This document shows positions 44,841-57,429 of a stretch of DNA of 64,000 nucleotides, in pieces. Position 1 is the first letter of the stretch; the number at the start of each line of letters is the position of its first letter. The position numbers and the translations under genes were made by a program. This stretch comes from Agrocybe praecox (lineage: Eukaryota; Basidiomycota; Agaricomycetes; Agaricales; Agrocybaceae): contig OZ024842.1 in NCBI GenBank assembly GCA_964017145.1, forward strand, positions 1,674,001 through 1,738,000, written 5' to 3'. Under the pieces are notes generated by a model. It did not search any database, was not told the DNA's origin, and was given only the letters and a program-made list of their open reading frames with translations.

Positions 44841-46831
44841 ATGTTATCCACCGCTACGCGTGTAGGAGTTCCCGTGGCAAGTCGTCGCCTTCTTGGTCGA
44901 AGATTACCCGCTCTTTCATATGTTAGGCCCACCGTACCGGCTCACCGGGCTTCCTTACCTGCTCTTTCTTTTGTACCATCATCAACTTCTGTTCGTGCAA
45001 TGTCGGCCCACCATGGAGAATCTACTCTTCGTCCAGAGCCCGACAAAGTTCTCCAAGATATTGCTGACTATGTCCACAACTACAAGGTCGAATCTGATTT
45101 GGCCTTCGAGACCGCAAGACTATGCCTTATCGATACCATTGGTTGCGGACTCGAGGCTTTGCGATTCCCCGAGTGCACAAAGCTTCTGGGCCCCGTTGTA
45201 GAAGGAACTATCGTTCCTAATGGTGCGTTGAAGTATTCTCTGAGGAGTCAAGAGCCTTACTCTATGAATAGGAACCCGTGTACCTGGCACCAATTATCAA
45301 CTTGATCCTATCAGGGGTGCCTTCAACATTGGAGCAGCTATTAGGTGGCTTGACTTCAACGATTGCTTCCTGGCTGCCGAATGTGGGGAAATATCTCATT
45401 TGTAATCTTTTATTTCGTTAATCAAGAAAGCATAGGGGGTCATCCTTCGGACAATCTTGGTGCAATTTTGGCTGTTGCGGATCATCTGGCTCGTCAGGGA
45501 CAACCCCTGAAAGTACACGATATCTTGGAGGCTATGATCAAGGCTCATGAAATCCAAGGAGGCCTTGCTCTTCTCAACTCCTTTAACAGAGTTGGTTTGG
45601 ATCATGTCGTCCTCGTCAAAGTCGCGTCGACCGCCGTTGTTTCCAAGCTTCTCGGGTTAAACCGTGACCAGACCGTTGATGCTGTCTCTCAAGCATGGGT
45701 CGATGGGCAATCGTTGCGCACCTACCGCCATGCTCCCAACACAGGACCACGAAAGGCCTGGGCAGCCGGCGATGCCTGCTCGCGTGCTGTCAATCTGGCA
45801 CTCATGGTAAAGAAGGGAGAGAAAGGTCTTCCTTCTGTCTTGACTGCTAAGACGTGGGGTTTCTATGATGTCCTCTTCAAGGTATCAATTGGTTTCAATC
45901 AATGCGAGTTTAGCGGCTCATAAATCAATCAAGGGCAAACCTTTCGAGTTCCAAATTCCTTACGGCTCCTACATCATGGAAAATGTTCTGTTTAAGATCT
46001 CCTTCCCGGCTGAATTCCATGCTCAGACTGCTGTTGAAGCCGCGCACATCATCCACGATAAGCTGAAGGCCATGGGTAAAACCTCGGACGACATCAAGAG
46101 TGTTAGAATCCGTACCCAGGAAGCAGCCATCAGAATCATCGACAAACAAGGTCCTTTGGATAACTTCGCAGATCGCGAGTGAGCATTTATACCTTCTTCT
46201 TGTTCCTGATTGATCAGCTCTCTAACTGAATCATAGTCATGCCATTAATTACATGGTGGCCTATCCATTGATTTTCGGCGAATTGACATCTGATAGCTAG
46301 TGCGTCAACCAATAATAAATTCAGTCATTAAATTATTGACCTTTTTTTTTTCTTTCTTCCAGCACTGATGCTTCTGCTGCTGACCCACGAATTGATGCTC
46401 TACGTGCCAAGATCTTCTGTGTCGAAGAACAGCGCTTTAGCGTTGAATACCATGACCCCGCTAGACGATCCATCGGCAATGCCCTTCTGGTCGAGTTGAA
46501 CGATGGTACCGTTTTGGATGAAGTCGAAATTGAATACCCCGTCGGACACAAGAGGCGCAGAACAGAAGGTACTCCTCTGCTGATTAATAAGTTTAAGAGG
46601 TGGGTTTTTATTAGAAACTTCGATGCGTTGTCCTTACTGAGTTTGCTCTCGAACAGACACATTTCGTTCCATTACGATGAAATTCACCAAAAGAAGTAAG
46701 TCTTTCTATATGCACTTTGATTCTCACTCCTAATGCGCCCGACCGAAAGGATCTTGGACACCGTTTCAGATGCCGCCTCCCTGTCTCAAATGCCCGTCGA
46801 CAAGTTCACAGACTTGTTCGTGAAGGCTTGA
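44841..46831 (+). CDS. PDH1: MmgE/PrpD family dehydratase (2-methylcitrate dehydratase-like), mitochondrial
   Basis: Start [20 protein letters not shown] is an Arg/Ser-rich presequence typical of mitochondrial import. Core motifs follow: [114 protein letters not shown] and [18 protein letters not shown] residues, then [16 protein letters not shown]. The LDFND and GHPSD motifs are the PrpD signatures. In fungi PrpD dehydrates 2-methylcitrate in propionyl-CoA breakdown. Splicing includes a weak GTGGGG donor before WGHPSDN. The last exon ([17 protein letters not shown]) ends FVKA. Family is firm; exact substrate is inferred. Confidence 0.9.
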
Positions 46832-47007
46832 TACGACTTCCAATACCTCGTAGCGAAGGAATGATTGTGTGTTATACCCAATGTTACGCACAATGTCCCA
46901 CTAAATTTAAACGATTTATGATATCTCATCAAGTTGTAACATTGAAGAACCTGGTGGCCGAAGTTGCATTAGAAAAATTGTAGAGTAAAAAGGTAGAATG
47001 CCGGTCT

Positions 47008-49338
47008 TTAAGCAGAGGTCTTGGGGGTAATTGGGCCTTTATTGTATTTTTTATTTCTTCCTTCACGCATCGCCGGCTTTGCATTCTTATTGCACGCTTT
47101 ATTTTCCTTGTCCCTCTTCGCACCATGAATATTTGATAGGGTCGCTCCTTCAACTTGCTTCATTGTTTTATCCGGGGGAGAAGAGTTTTTGGTAGGGAGT
47201 TTGACGATGGCGTTAACCTCCACCGACTCAGTGCCGACGTCAGTCTTGCCGGACAAAATCTGTGAGTGCGTGCATGATGGTTCGATGATAGTCTGTGTCA
47301 TAGAATGAGAAATTGTTTCCATACGTGCATTCGTCGGAATTTTATTACTGCCTAGCAGCTCCTCAGGAACCGAAGAAAGTCGACGCTGGATTAATTTTGC
47401 AAGAGGAATTGATCGTGGATGCTGTTGCGATAGATTGGGGCGACTTCCGGACAAACCCTGTTTCGTAGGGTCATTGGTAATCGTCTGTTTCGCTAAGTGC
47501 AGTCTATGACGAGATAATAGCTCAGAATATTCGTCTTGTTCGCGTGGTTTAGTGAAGTCGTTCATCTCTTGAATACTAGAGTAGTGTTGATGCTGAATAT
47601 TCGCGAGCTTATTGGAGTACAATTCGTCGCGGTCCTCGTACGGAGAGTTCACGCTAGGGTCGTACGACGAGGCAATCCGGGTAGAAGTTGTAAGGGCCAT
47701 CCTCGATGCATTCAAATCTGGCGTGGTAAGAGCAAAAATAGGAGACCACTGAGAAGAAGTGGTGCTCGGAGTTGCGAGCAAGCTTGTATTCTGTTCCCTA
47801 TTCCAGATACGATGCAAACCGTTCGAGAGCGGCTTTTGACGCGTCATTTCAAGCTGAGAAGACGAGGAGGTTTCAGGTCGTTGAATATGTGCCCAAGGTA
47901 TATTCGCGCTGATCCCCGAGTTCCCTGGAACAAAAATCGGTGCAGCCTTATTGAGCTTATTTTCCATTTTCTCTGAGCTATGCACGTCTCGAAATGACAC
48001 GACATTAGGGATTCCCAACCCCTTCCAAGGATTCTCATTTCCATAAGAATATTGTTGGAGAGGCACGTTTGACTTTTGCTTGAAAGGAGCATGCTTATCA
48101 CCAGATGTAAGCCAGATGTTTTCACTGTTTGCGCGATCAGAACCGAAATTTCCAGGTTGAGATGGGTCCGAACTAGCAATAGAGTATTTGGATCGAGCAC
48201 CATTTGACAGTGTGAAATTGATTGTTTCAGAACTCAAAACCATCGATTGAGGATGAATGTTTGGATGGAAACTGGCTGGTTTGGACAAGTCTATGACTGC
48301 CTCTCGATTATTGGAAAGTACTGGCGCTTGTAGATGTTGGCGGGTGGATTCAAGACTCTCAAGATCTGGGTTGCGATGATTGTTACTGTGCGAAGGCAAG
48401 CTCTCCTCGATATGCGCCGCAGGTGTACCTCTTTTAGGACGGGAACTTCCTTGCACATCGTCAGACCCAAGGCCCCATATCTTGTGGGACAGATCTTGAC
48501 CTTCAATCACAGTGCCTTCTGCCCCTCTGGGGAAACACAAAAAATTAGAGTGTCACGAAGTCAATAATAACGTTTCAAGCTTACGATGGACAGCGAGCAT
48601 ACGGTAGAGAAAGGGGTCCATGTAAAGCAGGAATAGGACGTGGAGGAGAACTCGCCCAAGCAGTCCAGTCTTCAATTAAGATCAGCGAGGTTTCTGTGCA
48701 GCCAGGATGGAAATTGTCTCACCATCTTCGGCCTGTGGTTTTTGGAAATGTGGGTTGCATAAATGCGTACCATTGACAATGATAAGAGAGTCCGGTGAAG
48801 AAGGGGGAGACGGAGTATGAGGAAGGTCACCGGGATAGGGTTTCACATATACGCGTTCCCAGAGTTGCTCTTCCATGATGTTCTGACTAGCCTCAGTAGA
48901 GAAGGAGCCATCTGTTTGCGAGGAGTGATGGGAAGGTTCGTCATGACCTTTCCTATTTTCTGGCATAGAAACTACTCTCGTCTGCTTTACTGTTAACGCC
49001 TGTGGCAGCCGGAGAGACGAACTAGCAGGAAAAGATACAATCCGCCTGGGAGGAAGTCCTGTAGCAGACGGATATCTGGAGCCAAGACTAGCAAGTTTTT
49101 CTGCTTGCCTCAAGTTCGTCGGAGCCAGAGGATGAGACTGGGTATATGCGCTCCCATTTTCACTCACGGACAAAGCGTGTCCAATTACATAGTCGAGAGA
49201 TAAACCAGAGGGTAGAACTTGGGTTGCGGCTTGAGATAGAGAAATAATATCTGCCTCTCGGGTTTCACAGAAAAAGAGAACAGGATCTGTCTGGATCCCG
49301 CGCGTTATGTAACATTTGATAGGAGGGCGAGAAGACAT
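47008..49338 (-). CDS. Unrecognised low-complexity protein
   Basis: Three exons (49338 to about 48720; about 48670-48592; about 48530-47008) of roughly 740 residues. The N terminus has IKCYITRGIQTDPVLFFCE, EADIISLSQAATQVLPSG and later LWERVYVKPYPGDLPHTPSP, which look ordered and constrained; the middle exon gives DWTAWASSPPRPIPALHG and GAEGTVIEGQDLSHKIWGL follows. The rest is Ser, Asn, Gln and Pro-rich, probably disordered, ending with basic KKYNKGPITPKTSA, a possible nuclear signal. No family recognised. The convergent PrpD gene ends 177 bp away. Confidence 0.72.
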
Positions 49339-49575
49339 AATGAGAGAACAGAGCGACAGTCAAAAGAAAGAGGCGGACAATAAAGCAAGAAGAGAACAAC
49401 GAGTTTCAATGGTTCATGTGTAAGTCTTGTTTGCAGTTACGGGAGATGCAAACCTGTGACGAAGGAAGCATATCGTGGCTTAGTCAGAAATAATGGTAGT
49501 ATGCTACAGTAATGTACAGGGGGCTTACAGGGGTATACAAACGATTATATCCACTTAATCGATTACAAAGTGCAT

Positions 49576-50890
49576 TCAAGTTTTACTGAAGAAACTAGAA
49601 AGCTTCGCCATGCCAGTGGTATTAACTTTCTTCAGTTCTCCAACCCCTCGAGATGGTTTGGCCGGTTTACGTTTAGTCGTTGTCCCAGCCTTAGTTTTCG
49701 AGGGAGCAACGACAGCCTTCGCTATAGCTTCGTCTTTAGTTGCATCGATGTATTTTTCTAATTTGCTGAAGCTACCGCAAGGTTAAACTGTTGCTAACAC
49801 ATCATTTTCAGTGGGATGCTTACTCATAAGATTTGAGCAAACTGTCGTGCATGGAAGTATTCAGATACTGAGATATGAGTTCACAGCATGCGCGTGTGCG
49901 CCCCACTGAGAAAATTTGGTAAAGGCGAAAAGTATTTGGACAACGAAGAGTGACATACGTTGCAGCAACTCCTCTTTTCCATCCTCCATCAGACCATCTT
50001 TGGCAAGACTCCTGATTATTGTAACCGAGGTATCCAGAACGGGAGAACTTCGAAGATGAGAAACCTTGGAACGCATATACTCCAGGCTTTTGCTCTGGGA
50101 GAATCGGAAGACGACAATGTCCGACGAAATTTCTATTGTTGCTGTTGAGTGCATGAAAAGTCAGATGTCATTCTGCAATACCTTTCACATCACAGACTCT
50201 TGTTAAAGCTTTCTTGACACATTGAAGAGCAAAGAAATCCAAGATATCTTGGGTTTGGGGTGATTCCGGTGATTCTGCCAGCTTCTTCGTTGCTTCCTCA
50301 AGGAGGTCGTCAGAAGGCCTGAATTTACCACTAGTATTGTCACTCTATAATGAACAGTGAATACAAGAGATAGCAGGAGAGGTTTCCGTTGTTACCGATT
50401 CAATGCATTGTAAAATGGAGACCAACAAGAATGCTGGATCAATCGGAGTCATCGTTAACAGCTTTCCGTCTGTGTACTAAATATTTGAGCATTGTCGAGA
50501 AGGAAATCTTCAGCGGCATACCTGCTGTTACTTCCTCGCCCACAACCCATGACCGTTCATCAGGTGGACTAACTGACTGGATTTCTAGAAGAATTGAAGA
50601 AGTCTCCGGTGCTGATAGCGGCAGCCATTCCAGGGGTAAGAATAACGAAGGTAAAGCTTAAAAGGGATCAAATAATATTTCAGCGCTGCATTTGGATGTC
50701 ACTCACCAGTACGGGGGTGAGGAAGTCGGAGGATGCGCAAAGGTTCATTGGCAATGTTCGTCGAAGGATCAAGGGACAATGAAAGATATTGTAGAATATC
50801 TGTTCATGAGCACTTAGTTTTACGTATGATCAACTATTTTGAAGAGATTTCACCTGAGGGTAAGATAGAGAAATGAGAAATTAGAGGCAT
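49576..50890 (-). CDS. RNH202: Ribonuclease H2 subunit B
   Basis: Missed by simple open frames because its exons are small; assembled by phase. Start MPLISHFSILPS|DILQYLSLSLDPS, then EPLRILRLPHPRT|ALPSLFLPLEWL, ILLEIQSVSPPDERSWVVGE, EVTA|DGKLLTMTPIDPAFLLV, SILQCIES. The RFLRLPHPRTG, SWVVGE and DG-LL-MTPIDPAFLL motifs are those of RNase H2B. Further exons include YMRSKVSHLRSSPVLDTSVT. The last exon has KAGTTTKRKPAKPSRGVGEL, KKVNTTGMAKLSSFFSKT and stop. The end fits a PCNA-binding (PIP-like) M-x-x-L-x-x-FF motif. With subunits A and C it removes ribonucleotides from DNA. Sits 171 bp from the DNA ligase I gene, same strand. Confidence 0.87.
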
Positions 50891-51060
50891 GGTAAGCGGT
50901 ATCGAAGTTTAACGGTCGTGTACAAACTTCACTGACGCGACGCGTTGTTGTACCTTGTTGATTGATTGGCCGGCATACTCCGGCATACGGCCTTTGCATT
51001 ATAAGGGCCTTGTTTTTCGAAGTTTTTAACGTGTAAAAAACTATATTTTACATGGAATAT

Positions 51061-54051
51061 TTACAGTTCAAGGTCGTCATCTTCCTCAATCTCTGATTCC
51101 AGATATTCCTCAACATCAACCAGATCACCTTCATCATTCCCCGCTTCGTTCTTTTTTCCTTGCTGGTTCTTCCACATGTCTGCAAGGAAGGCCGGTGTAC
51201 TAGCTTGTTCAATACCTTTATCATCTCTCACCCGAATAAAACGAGGGAATCGTAGGCTAAGCCCACGTGAAGTGGACACAAGTCCATGAGCGGCTACTGA
51301 AACAGGACTTTCTGTTATGCTAGAAGATATAAGAAGACAAATATATACTTGAACTTTAGTTCAACTTACTCAGCGCCACGGATTTCCCATACGGCACATG
51401 GCTTAAAATATACATCTGGCTTGAAGCCTTGAAGTCTTCATATCAGACGAAACACACATAAATAAACGTCCGGAAGAACGTACCACCCAAATGGCATTCC
51501 CATTGCGGGGTTTCTGAACATAAATCCGATTCAAGGTTATAATGCTCTTTCATTGACTAAATGAGAGAAGCTGTTTAGCTATTAGTACTTCCAATTTACA
51601 GAACGACTCAACTGCATAGAATGAATCACTAAAACCTAAAAGCTTTGAGCTTGTATGAACCGAGGGAATAACATCACATACATACCTGACATGCATTTGC
51701 AAACAGCGACAGGGCACCCGGTTTGAGGATTCCAAAGTGCGAGAAGGACTGGACTCCACCACTTGACTTTTCTTCCATTGCCGTACCAAGCACCCACAGG
51801 TATCAGATCCAATGAATCTACCATCCCCTCAATGTAATCCTTTTTGAGCTTCAGCCAACCAGAAGTACGAACATCTGGCTCATAGGTGGCTGGTAGGGCC
51901 TTTTGGCGACTTTGCTTCTCCGTAGTAACATCTGATATTTTAGGGGCGTCCAGTATCTGATGACGTTTTGCAAATTAACCAAAGATTTAGTAATAAAAAA
52001 AGTGTGTCACTTTAATCATAAGGCCTTCGCATCGGTTCCCAACTGCATTCAGCATAAAGTTCTCGATGGCGGTCTTTCCTTCAAGGCTTTCACAACTTTC
52101 AACAAAATTAAACTGGGCTAATGATGGATCTTCATGATCGCTCGTCTTCAATGAAGAGAACGAATCCCTTAGCAAAGTTCTTCTTTGTCGAAAACTATGA
52201 CCTAGGAGTGACTGCGACGTGCCATGAAAATATTTCCATCAATACGAAGAATATCTATCATACCTCGCCATTTAGATACATGAGATCAAACGCGAAAATA
52301 CCGACAGTAATTTTGATGTCTTCGAGGTTGACATCTTTTCGCGCTCGACCCGATAGTTCCTGGAATGACCTCAGCGCCCCTGAAGTTCGGTCAACAGCAA
52401 CAATTTCTGCATCAATAATGAAAGAATTCAATTCAGCTGTAGTTTGGAACATAAATTCAATTAAACCGGTAATGTCCGGATACTGTTGATAAGTTAGAGG
52501 ATGGTCATGAATCGGTGCTCGGCATACTTAGGAACATGAATCACCTTTGTTGTCATATCTTCTAAATGACGCGAAAATATTTTCACTTCGTGTTTATTTT
52601 GATAACCACGAGATGCGTGTATTTGTGCTCTCTGTCCGTCATACTTGAATTCTGCAGAGAAAGGTAGACTGCCGAGCCTAGCATAAATCTCATCTAGCGA
52701 TCGTGTCGGTGAACCAAGCATCGGAAGGAGAGGGACGCCTATACAGTGAGAATACAAACATATAAGCCACGACTCCAACCATCACATGAATAGAACTATA
52801 CTTACCAACACCTAATGGCACTCTTTCGGCGAGGGAGACCAGGCCGTGTTCAAGTAATGCAGGAATGATCTGATCATAGCTTGGATGCCTGACATATACT
52901 TGCTTGATCAGGTCCTCTGCACGTTTAAAGATCTTTAACAGCATTTCTTTCCTAGGACCGAGTGCTTTGCCTTTGGACGATTTTACTTCATCTTTTATTC
53001 CTGACAGCAGTGTGGATGGAATGTGAAGCGGGATGTCATTATCGTCTTCAGAGGGGATAGTAGATGGGGTTTTAGAAGGTGGAGTTAAAACCATTGCTCT
53101 TGCCAAGGCAGTCAGAATGGATGTGCGTACCGCACCGACACGAAGATTTTGACAAAGAGTACGAGTGAGGTAACGGACTTCCTCGCCCGACGCCGCTAGT
53201 AAAAGCTTTTCAACGATTTTTTGTTTTTCTTTAGCGGCACCTTGCCCTTTACACTTGGATATTTTGATCATCGAGTCATAGACGAGGGGTATAGTCAAGG
53301 GTTTATGAGCAACGAGCGTCCGAATGTTCGACCTTGCTGCGTATGCCACATCCCCTGGATCGCCAGTCGAGTTGTATAATTTACGAAGGGCCGATGCGGA
53401 CAGTCCTGATATTTGTTGAATGGAGCGGGTGAGAATGGAAGAACCAAGCCCTAATTCTATTGGAATGAATTGAGGACCAAGAGAATTAGAGAGAAGATAT
53501 ACAGCTGGTAGAAGAGAAGGAGGATAGTTTGCGATGATCGTCCGCAACACATTGGTCAAGATGTTGATGATCAAGATACGGGACCGAGTTTGAGAGAGAG
53601 AAATTAAGGCAAGTGTCAAAAGTGAGTAAGGCGCATCGGATGAACGTAGGGAAGGTAGTTCAGGGGAGTAGTCAATAGGATCAATGTCCAGTGACGAAAA
53701 TACAGGCGGTTCAGCGGTTAGAGAAACATGATTTACACTCGTCCGGATATTGGAGAATGAAGAAGCTTTCTCCTTCGGTAATTTCTCAGTGGGACTTGGG
53801 AGTCGTACATCGATATTATCCGGCAGGTCAAGGGCATCTACGTCAATGACGTCGGGATCACTGAGTTGAGCCTTAGTCAGTTGCCTTGAGCTTCCTTGTA
53901 CGAACTCGGGAAGAGGGTTTTTTTCTTCCGTTTCTTTGGAGGGTGCTTTTCGAGGCGAAGAAAAGAAATGGTCGAGGCGTATTTGATTATCCTTGTCTTT
54001 GATGCGCTTATTCTTGGGTGGGGTGGGGGCAGCTGACGCCCGTTTAGGCAT
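51061..54051 (-). CDS. CDC9: DNA ligase I (ATP-dependent)
   Basis: Start MPKRASAAPTPPKNKRIKDK; QIRLDHFFSS within the first 35 residues is a PIP box (Q-x-x-L-x-x-FF) for PCNA. A disordered linker, then the DNA-binding domain (FIPIELGLGSSILTRSIQQI, RTLCQNLRVGAVRTSILTAL), then the adenylation domain with the catalytic Lys in AEFKYDGQRAQIH, RHLEDMTTK, IVAVDRTSGALRSFQELS, FAFDLMYLNGE, NRCEGLMIK, and the OB fold ending GLSLRFPRFIRVRDDKGIEQ. The C terminus is strongly acidic. It seals Okazaki nicks. LIG1 versus LIG3/4 is set by GEEVRYLTRTLCQNLRVGA and the PIP box. At least ten introns. Confidence 0.93.
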
Positions 54052-54321
54052 TGGAAATGTGTTTCTGTTTCAGGTTATATACAAAGCTTTAAATGGCTCC
54101 GAGTTTGACGGTATAGTGATCTTGATGAACCCGAGGGATGGAGTCGAAGGAAAGTTGCCTTTCAAGTATGGATGAAGTCATTGGCGAAAGAGGTTGCAGC
54201 CAAGCTAAGCCAAATAGAACATCCGGGAGCGCTTGCTTACACGAGTAACATGACCGCCTTCAGACCGCCTTATTTAACTTTACTATAGCACATTACCAAG
54301 GTCGTCTTTGACTGCCACATA
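54052..54321. promoter_or_regulatory. Divergent promoter of DNA ligase I and SLU7
   Basis: 270 bases separate the two start codons, which point away from each other, so both genes must share this compact promoter region. No TATA box is obvious on either side. Confidence 0.5.
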
Positions 54322-56285
54322 ATGGCTTCATCTTCAGGTATGTGCGCGTCTATTTCAAACAAGTAATTACTGTCTTACGGAAGGAACAGCTGTCGGAAAG
54401 CTTTCCAGAGAGGAATTCAGACGCCAGAAGGACCTCGATGCCGCTCGTAAGGCTGGTACTGCACCAGCTGCCCTCGATGAGGAGGGTCGTCCTATTAACC
54501 CCCATATCCCACGTAAGCGCAATGCCCACCTTGAAGGAGCTTCTATCTGATATCTCCTCTTAGAATATATCTCGCAAGCTCCATGGTATCTCGATACAGG
54601 TGCACCTTCCTTGAACCATCAACGGCGACCGGAATATGACGACTCCTCAAATAAACTTGATAACTGGTACGACAGAGGAGCAAAGGCAGGACCTGCAGCT
54701 AAAAAATATCGCAAAGGGGCATGCGAGAACTGTGGTGCAATGACGCATAAGCGGAAAGATTGCTTGGAACGACCACGCAAGAAGGGGGCTAAGTTTACCA
54801 ACAAAGATATTCAGGCAGATGACATCATCCAAGATTTATCTGTTGGCTACGATGCTAAACGGGATCGTTGGAATGGTTACGACACAGCGGAACACAAGAA
54901 AGTATACGACGAATATGCCGCCGTCGACGCAATGAGACAGAAGTTGAGGGAAGAGGAGATTGACAACCAGACTACAACGGATCTGGCTGCTGTTCGCAAG
55001 GTGGCCAAAGCCGGCAAATCTGAAACAAAGAAAGATGACGATGCCGATTTCGGGTCCAGTGAAGACGAAGACGCGGACGAGGACAAATACGCTGACGCTG
55101 CAGATGCTGTTGGACAGAAACTAGACGCTAAGACTCGAATAACAGTTCGCAACTTGCGTATCCGTGAAGATACAGCAAAATATTTGATCAATCTGGACCC
55201 GGAGAGTGCCTACTACGATCCCAAAACACGTTCAATGCGTGACGCACCTCTCAAAAATGTTGCTGCAGAAGATGTAAGTAGTGTTTTGCATGCGAGTCTT
55301 CCGGTTACTAATCTATTTTACAGGCTAAATTCGCTGGTGATAATTTCTTCAGATACTCGGGTGAAGCGCCAGAAGTGCAAGACCTGCAATTGTTTGCGTG
55401 GCAAGCCGCTGCTCGCGGTAACGATGTCCATCTTAATGCCAACCCAACTCAAGGAGAATTACTGCACTATGAATTCAAGCAAAAGAAGGCAGAGCTGAAG
55501 GACACCACCAAGACTAGCATACTGGCCAAGTATGGTGGGGCTGAATATTTAGATTCTGCACCCAAAGAACTTCGCCAGGGCCAGACGGAGAATTATGTCG
55601 AATATTCGAGATCGGGTCAAGTGATTAAAGGTCGCGAGAAGGCGAAGGCGAGGTCAAAATATCCGGAAGATAGTACGTTGCAGTTTTATTCCTCCTTCGA
55701 TATAGTGTCTCTGATTATTATATGATTTAGCATATGTCAACAACCACACCGCCGTGTGGGGTTCCTGGTACGACACGTCCACGGGAACTTGGGGTTATGC
55801 CTGCTGCCAATCGACACTCCACCTTTCGTACTGTGCTGGTGAAGCGGGTATCGAAGCTGCAGTGGCCTCCAGTGCCCAACACCTTCTTGGGACTGCAGGG
55901 ACTGCAGAGCAGGAAAAACAAAATGGACAGAAATCGGAGAATACTACTCAGGCACAGGAACGACAACCCGAGAAAATTGAACAGAATTACTCTAAGAAAC
56001 GAATTGGTGAAGGTGATGTCAAACTAGACAAGGAGAAGTTGGCACAGGCTATTCTTGACGAGAAGAAAAGAAAGGCCAAAGGCAGGGGCGAGGATGAACG
56101 TTCCAACAAGAAGATCAAGAGCAGCTTAGAAAGCGGAAGTCACGAAGTCACTGAGGAGGAGCTTGGTATGTCCTGTCTTTTTCTACCAAGAACTGAACAC
56201 AAATTAACAACATGTTGTAGAGGTTTACCGTATGTCCCGACGTATAACAGAAGATCCTATGGCAAATTATGTCGACGAGCTCTGA
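54322..56285 (+). CDS. SLU7: Pre-mRNA splicing factor SLU7
   Basis: SLU7 acts in the second catalytic step of splicing at 3' splice-site choice. A tiny first exon (MASSS) is joined to [39 protein letters not shown], then [40 protein letters not shown] (CCHC zinc knuckle, intact), [31 protein letters not shown], then [84 protein letters not shown] and a last exon [20 protein letters not shown]. This is the family's complete signature set. Exon joints are clear and in phase. Confidence 0.94.
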
Positions 56286-57429
56286 ACACACCACAGATAT
56301 ACACCATTCTATGTATTAGTACACATTGTAACCATGTAGTCACCTCGCATATTGCTCAAACGCGTGGAAAGCATTTCAAACAAAGCAGAACCAATTCCAC
56401 CCAGGTACATATAACGTTACATGTTCAGTTTTTTTTATCTCTACGGTTGTGTCTTCCAGGACCTGTGCAAGTCCCCAATCGAATCTCGATTCCAGTCACA
56501 GGCGATGACTTGTGGGACGCATGTTCCCGATCGATATCGTTATTGTGTGAGTTGTACTTTAAAGATTCTAACAGAGCATTCGAAGTGCATCCGCTGTCAG
56601 TACGTCGTGGGCATAAGAAAAAAATCAATAACATCATGCACGCAGTTATCTGGGATTTCTCGCAAGTCAGCTGGTCAGGGCATCGTCGCAATTACTCGGC
56701 TTGCACTAATCTCAAGTCCTGGTACAGTACAAAGCCTAGCGTTGAATTTTGTTCGAGATTCAAAAACATATGTAATTTACTTGAACTACGACTCAACTTT
56801 TTTACATCGATCGGGATTGCAAACTAGAATAAAAAATGCACTCAGTATAAGGCTGCCGCCTCACAGCCCTGTAACTCGCATATACATGCGCGTCGCCCCC
56901 CTCTTTAGCTTACGCTCACCTTCTTTGGCTTTCTTTCTGTACCCAACACGACGCGTCTTGGTCCTGTTCCCTCTGGTTCTTTCTCATTTGAGTGTTTTCC
57001 GCCTGTCGAAAGATGGCGCTTTTCCACTCAGCTCAATTTGAAACTCAGCCTATTTTGAATTTCGGACTTCTGAACAAAATCTATCCGAAGGTCCAGCCGT
57101 GTAAGATCTCAAAATGACCGTTCTTGTCTTCCTCACAAATGCTACAAACGGCAGTACTTCGAAGCGATTTTTATCTAAATCCTGCTCAATCATACGGATG
57201 TCCTCATCTCATCTCGTGCCCGCTGTTATCACTAGCCGGACTTCTTAGCGCCCGCTGAGAAAACGTGTGTTATAAATTGGCTTCTGCGAATCGTTTTGGT
57301 CACAAAAGACATCATTTTCAAGAGAAACCTTGGACTGTCCTTGGACTTTCCCATAGCATATGTTCCGGGTAACGTCAACTTCTGAACTACTAACCTCGCT
57401 TCAAGGGATCGAAGCCCTTTTCTATGGTG
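56286..57429. other. Intergenic region
   Basis: About 1140 bases with overlapping frames on both strands but none with motifs; the 206-codon plus frame overlaps other frames and has no support. The SLU7 3' UTR lies here. Confidence 0.5.

Noticed and set aside
47536..47976. 146-codon plus-strand frame
   Set aside because: Antisense to a long exon of the unrecognised 47008-49338 gene, with no splice or start support.
56421..57041. 206-codon plus-strand frame after SLU7
   Set aside because: Overlaps another long frame and an antisense one, no domain, no start context; likely chance.
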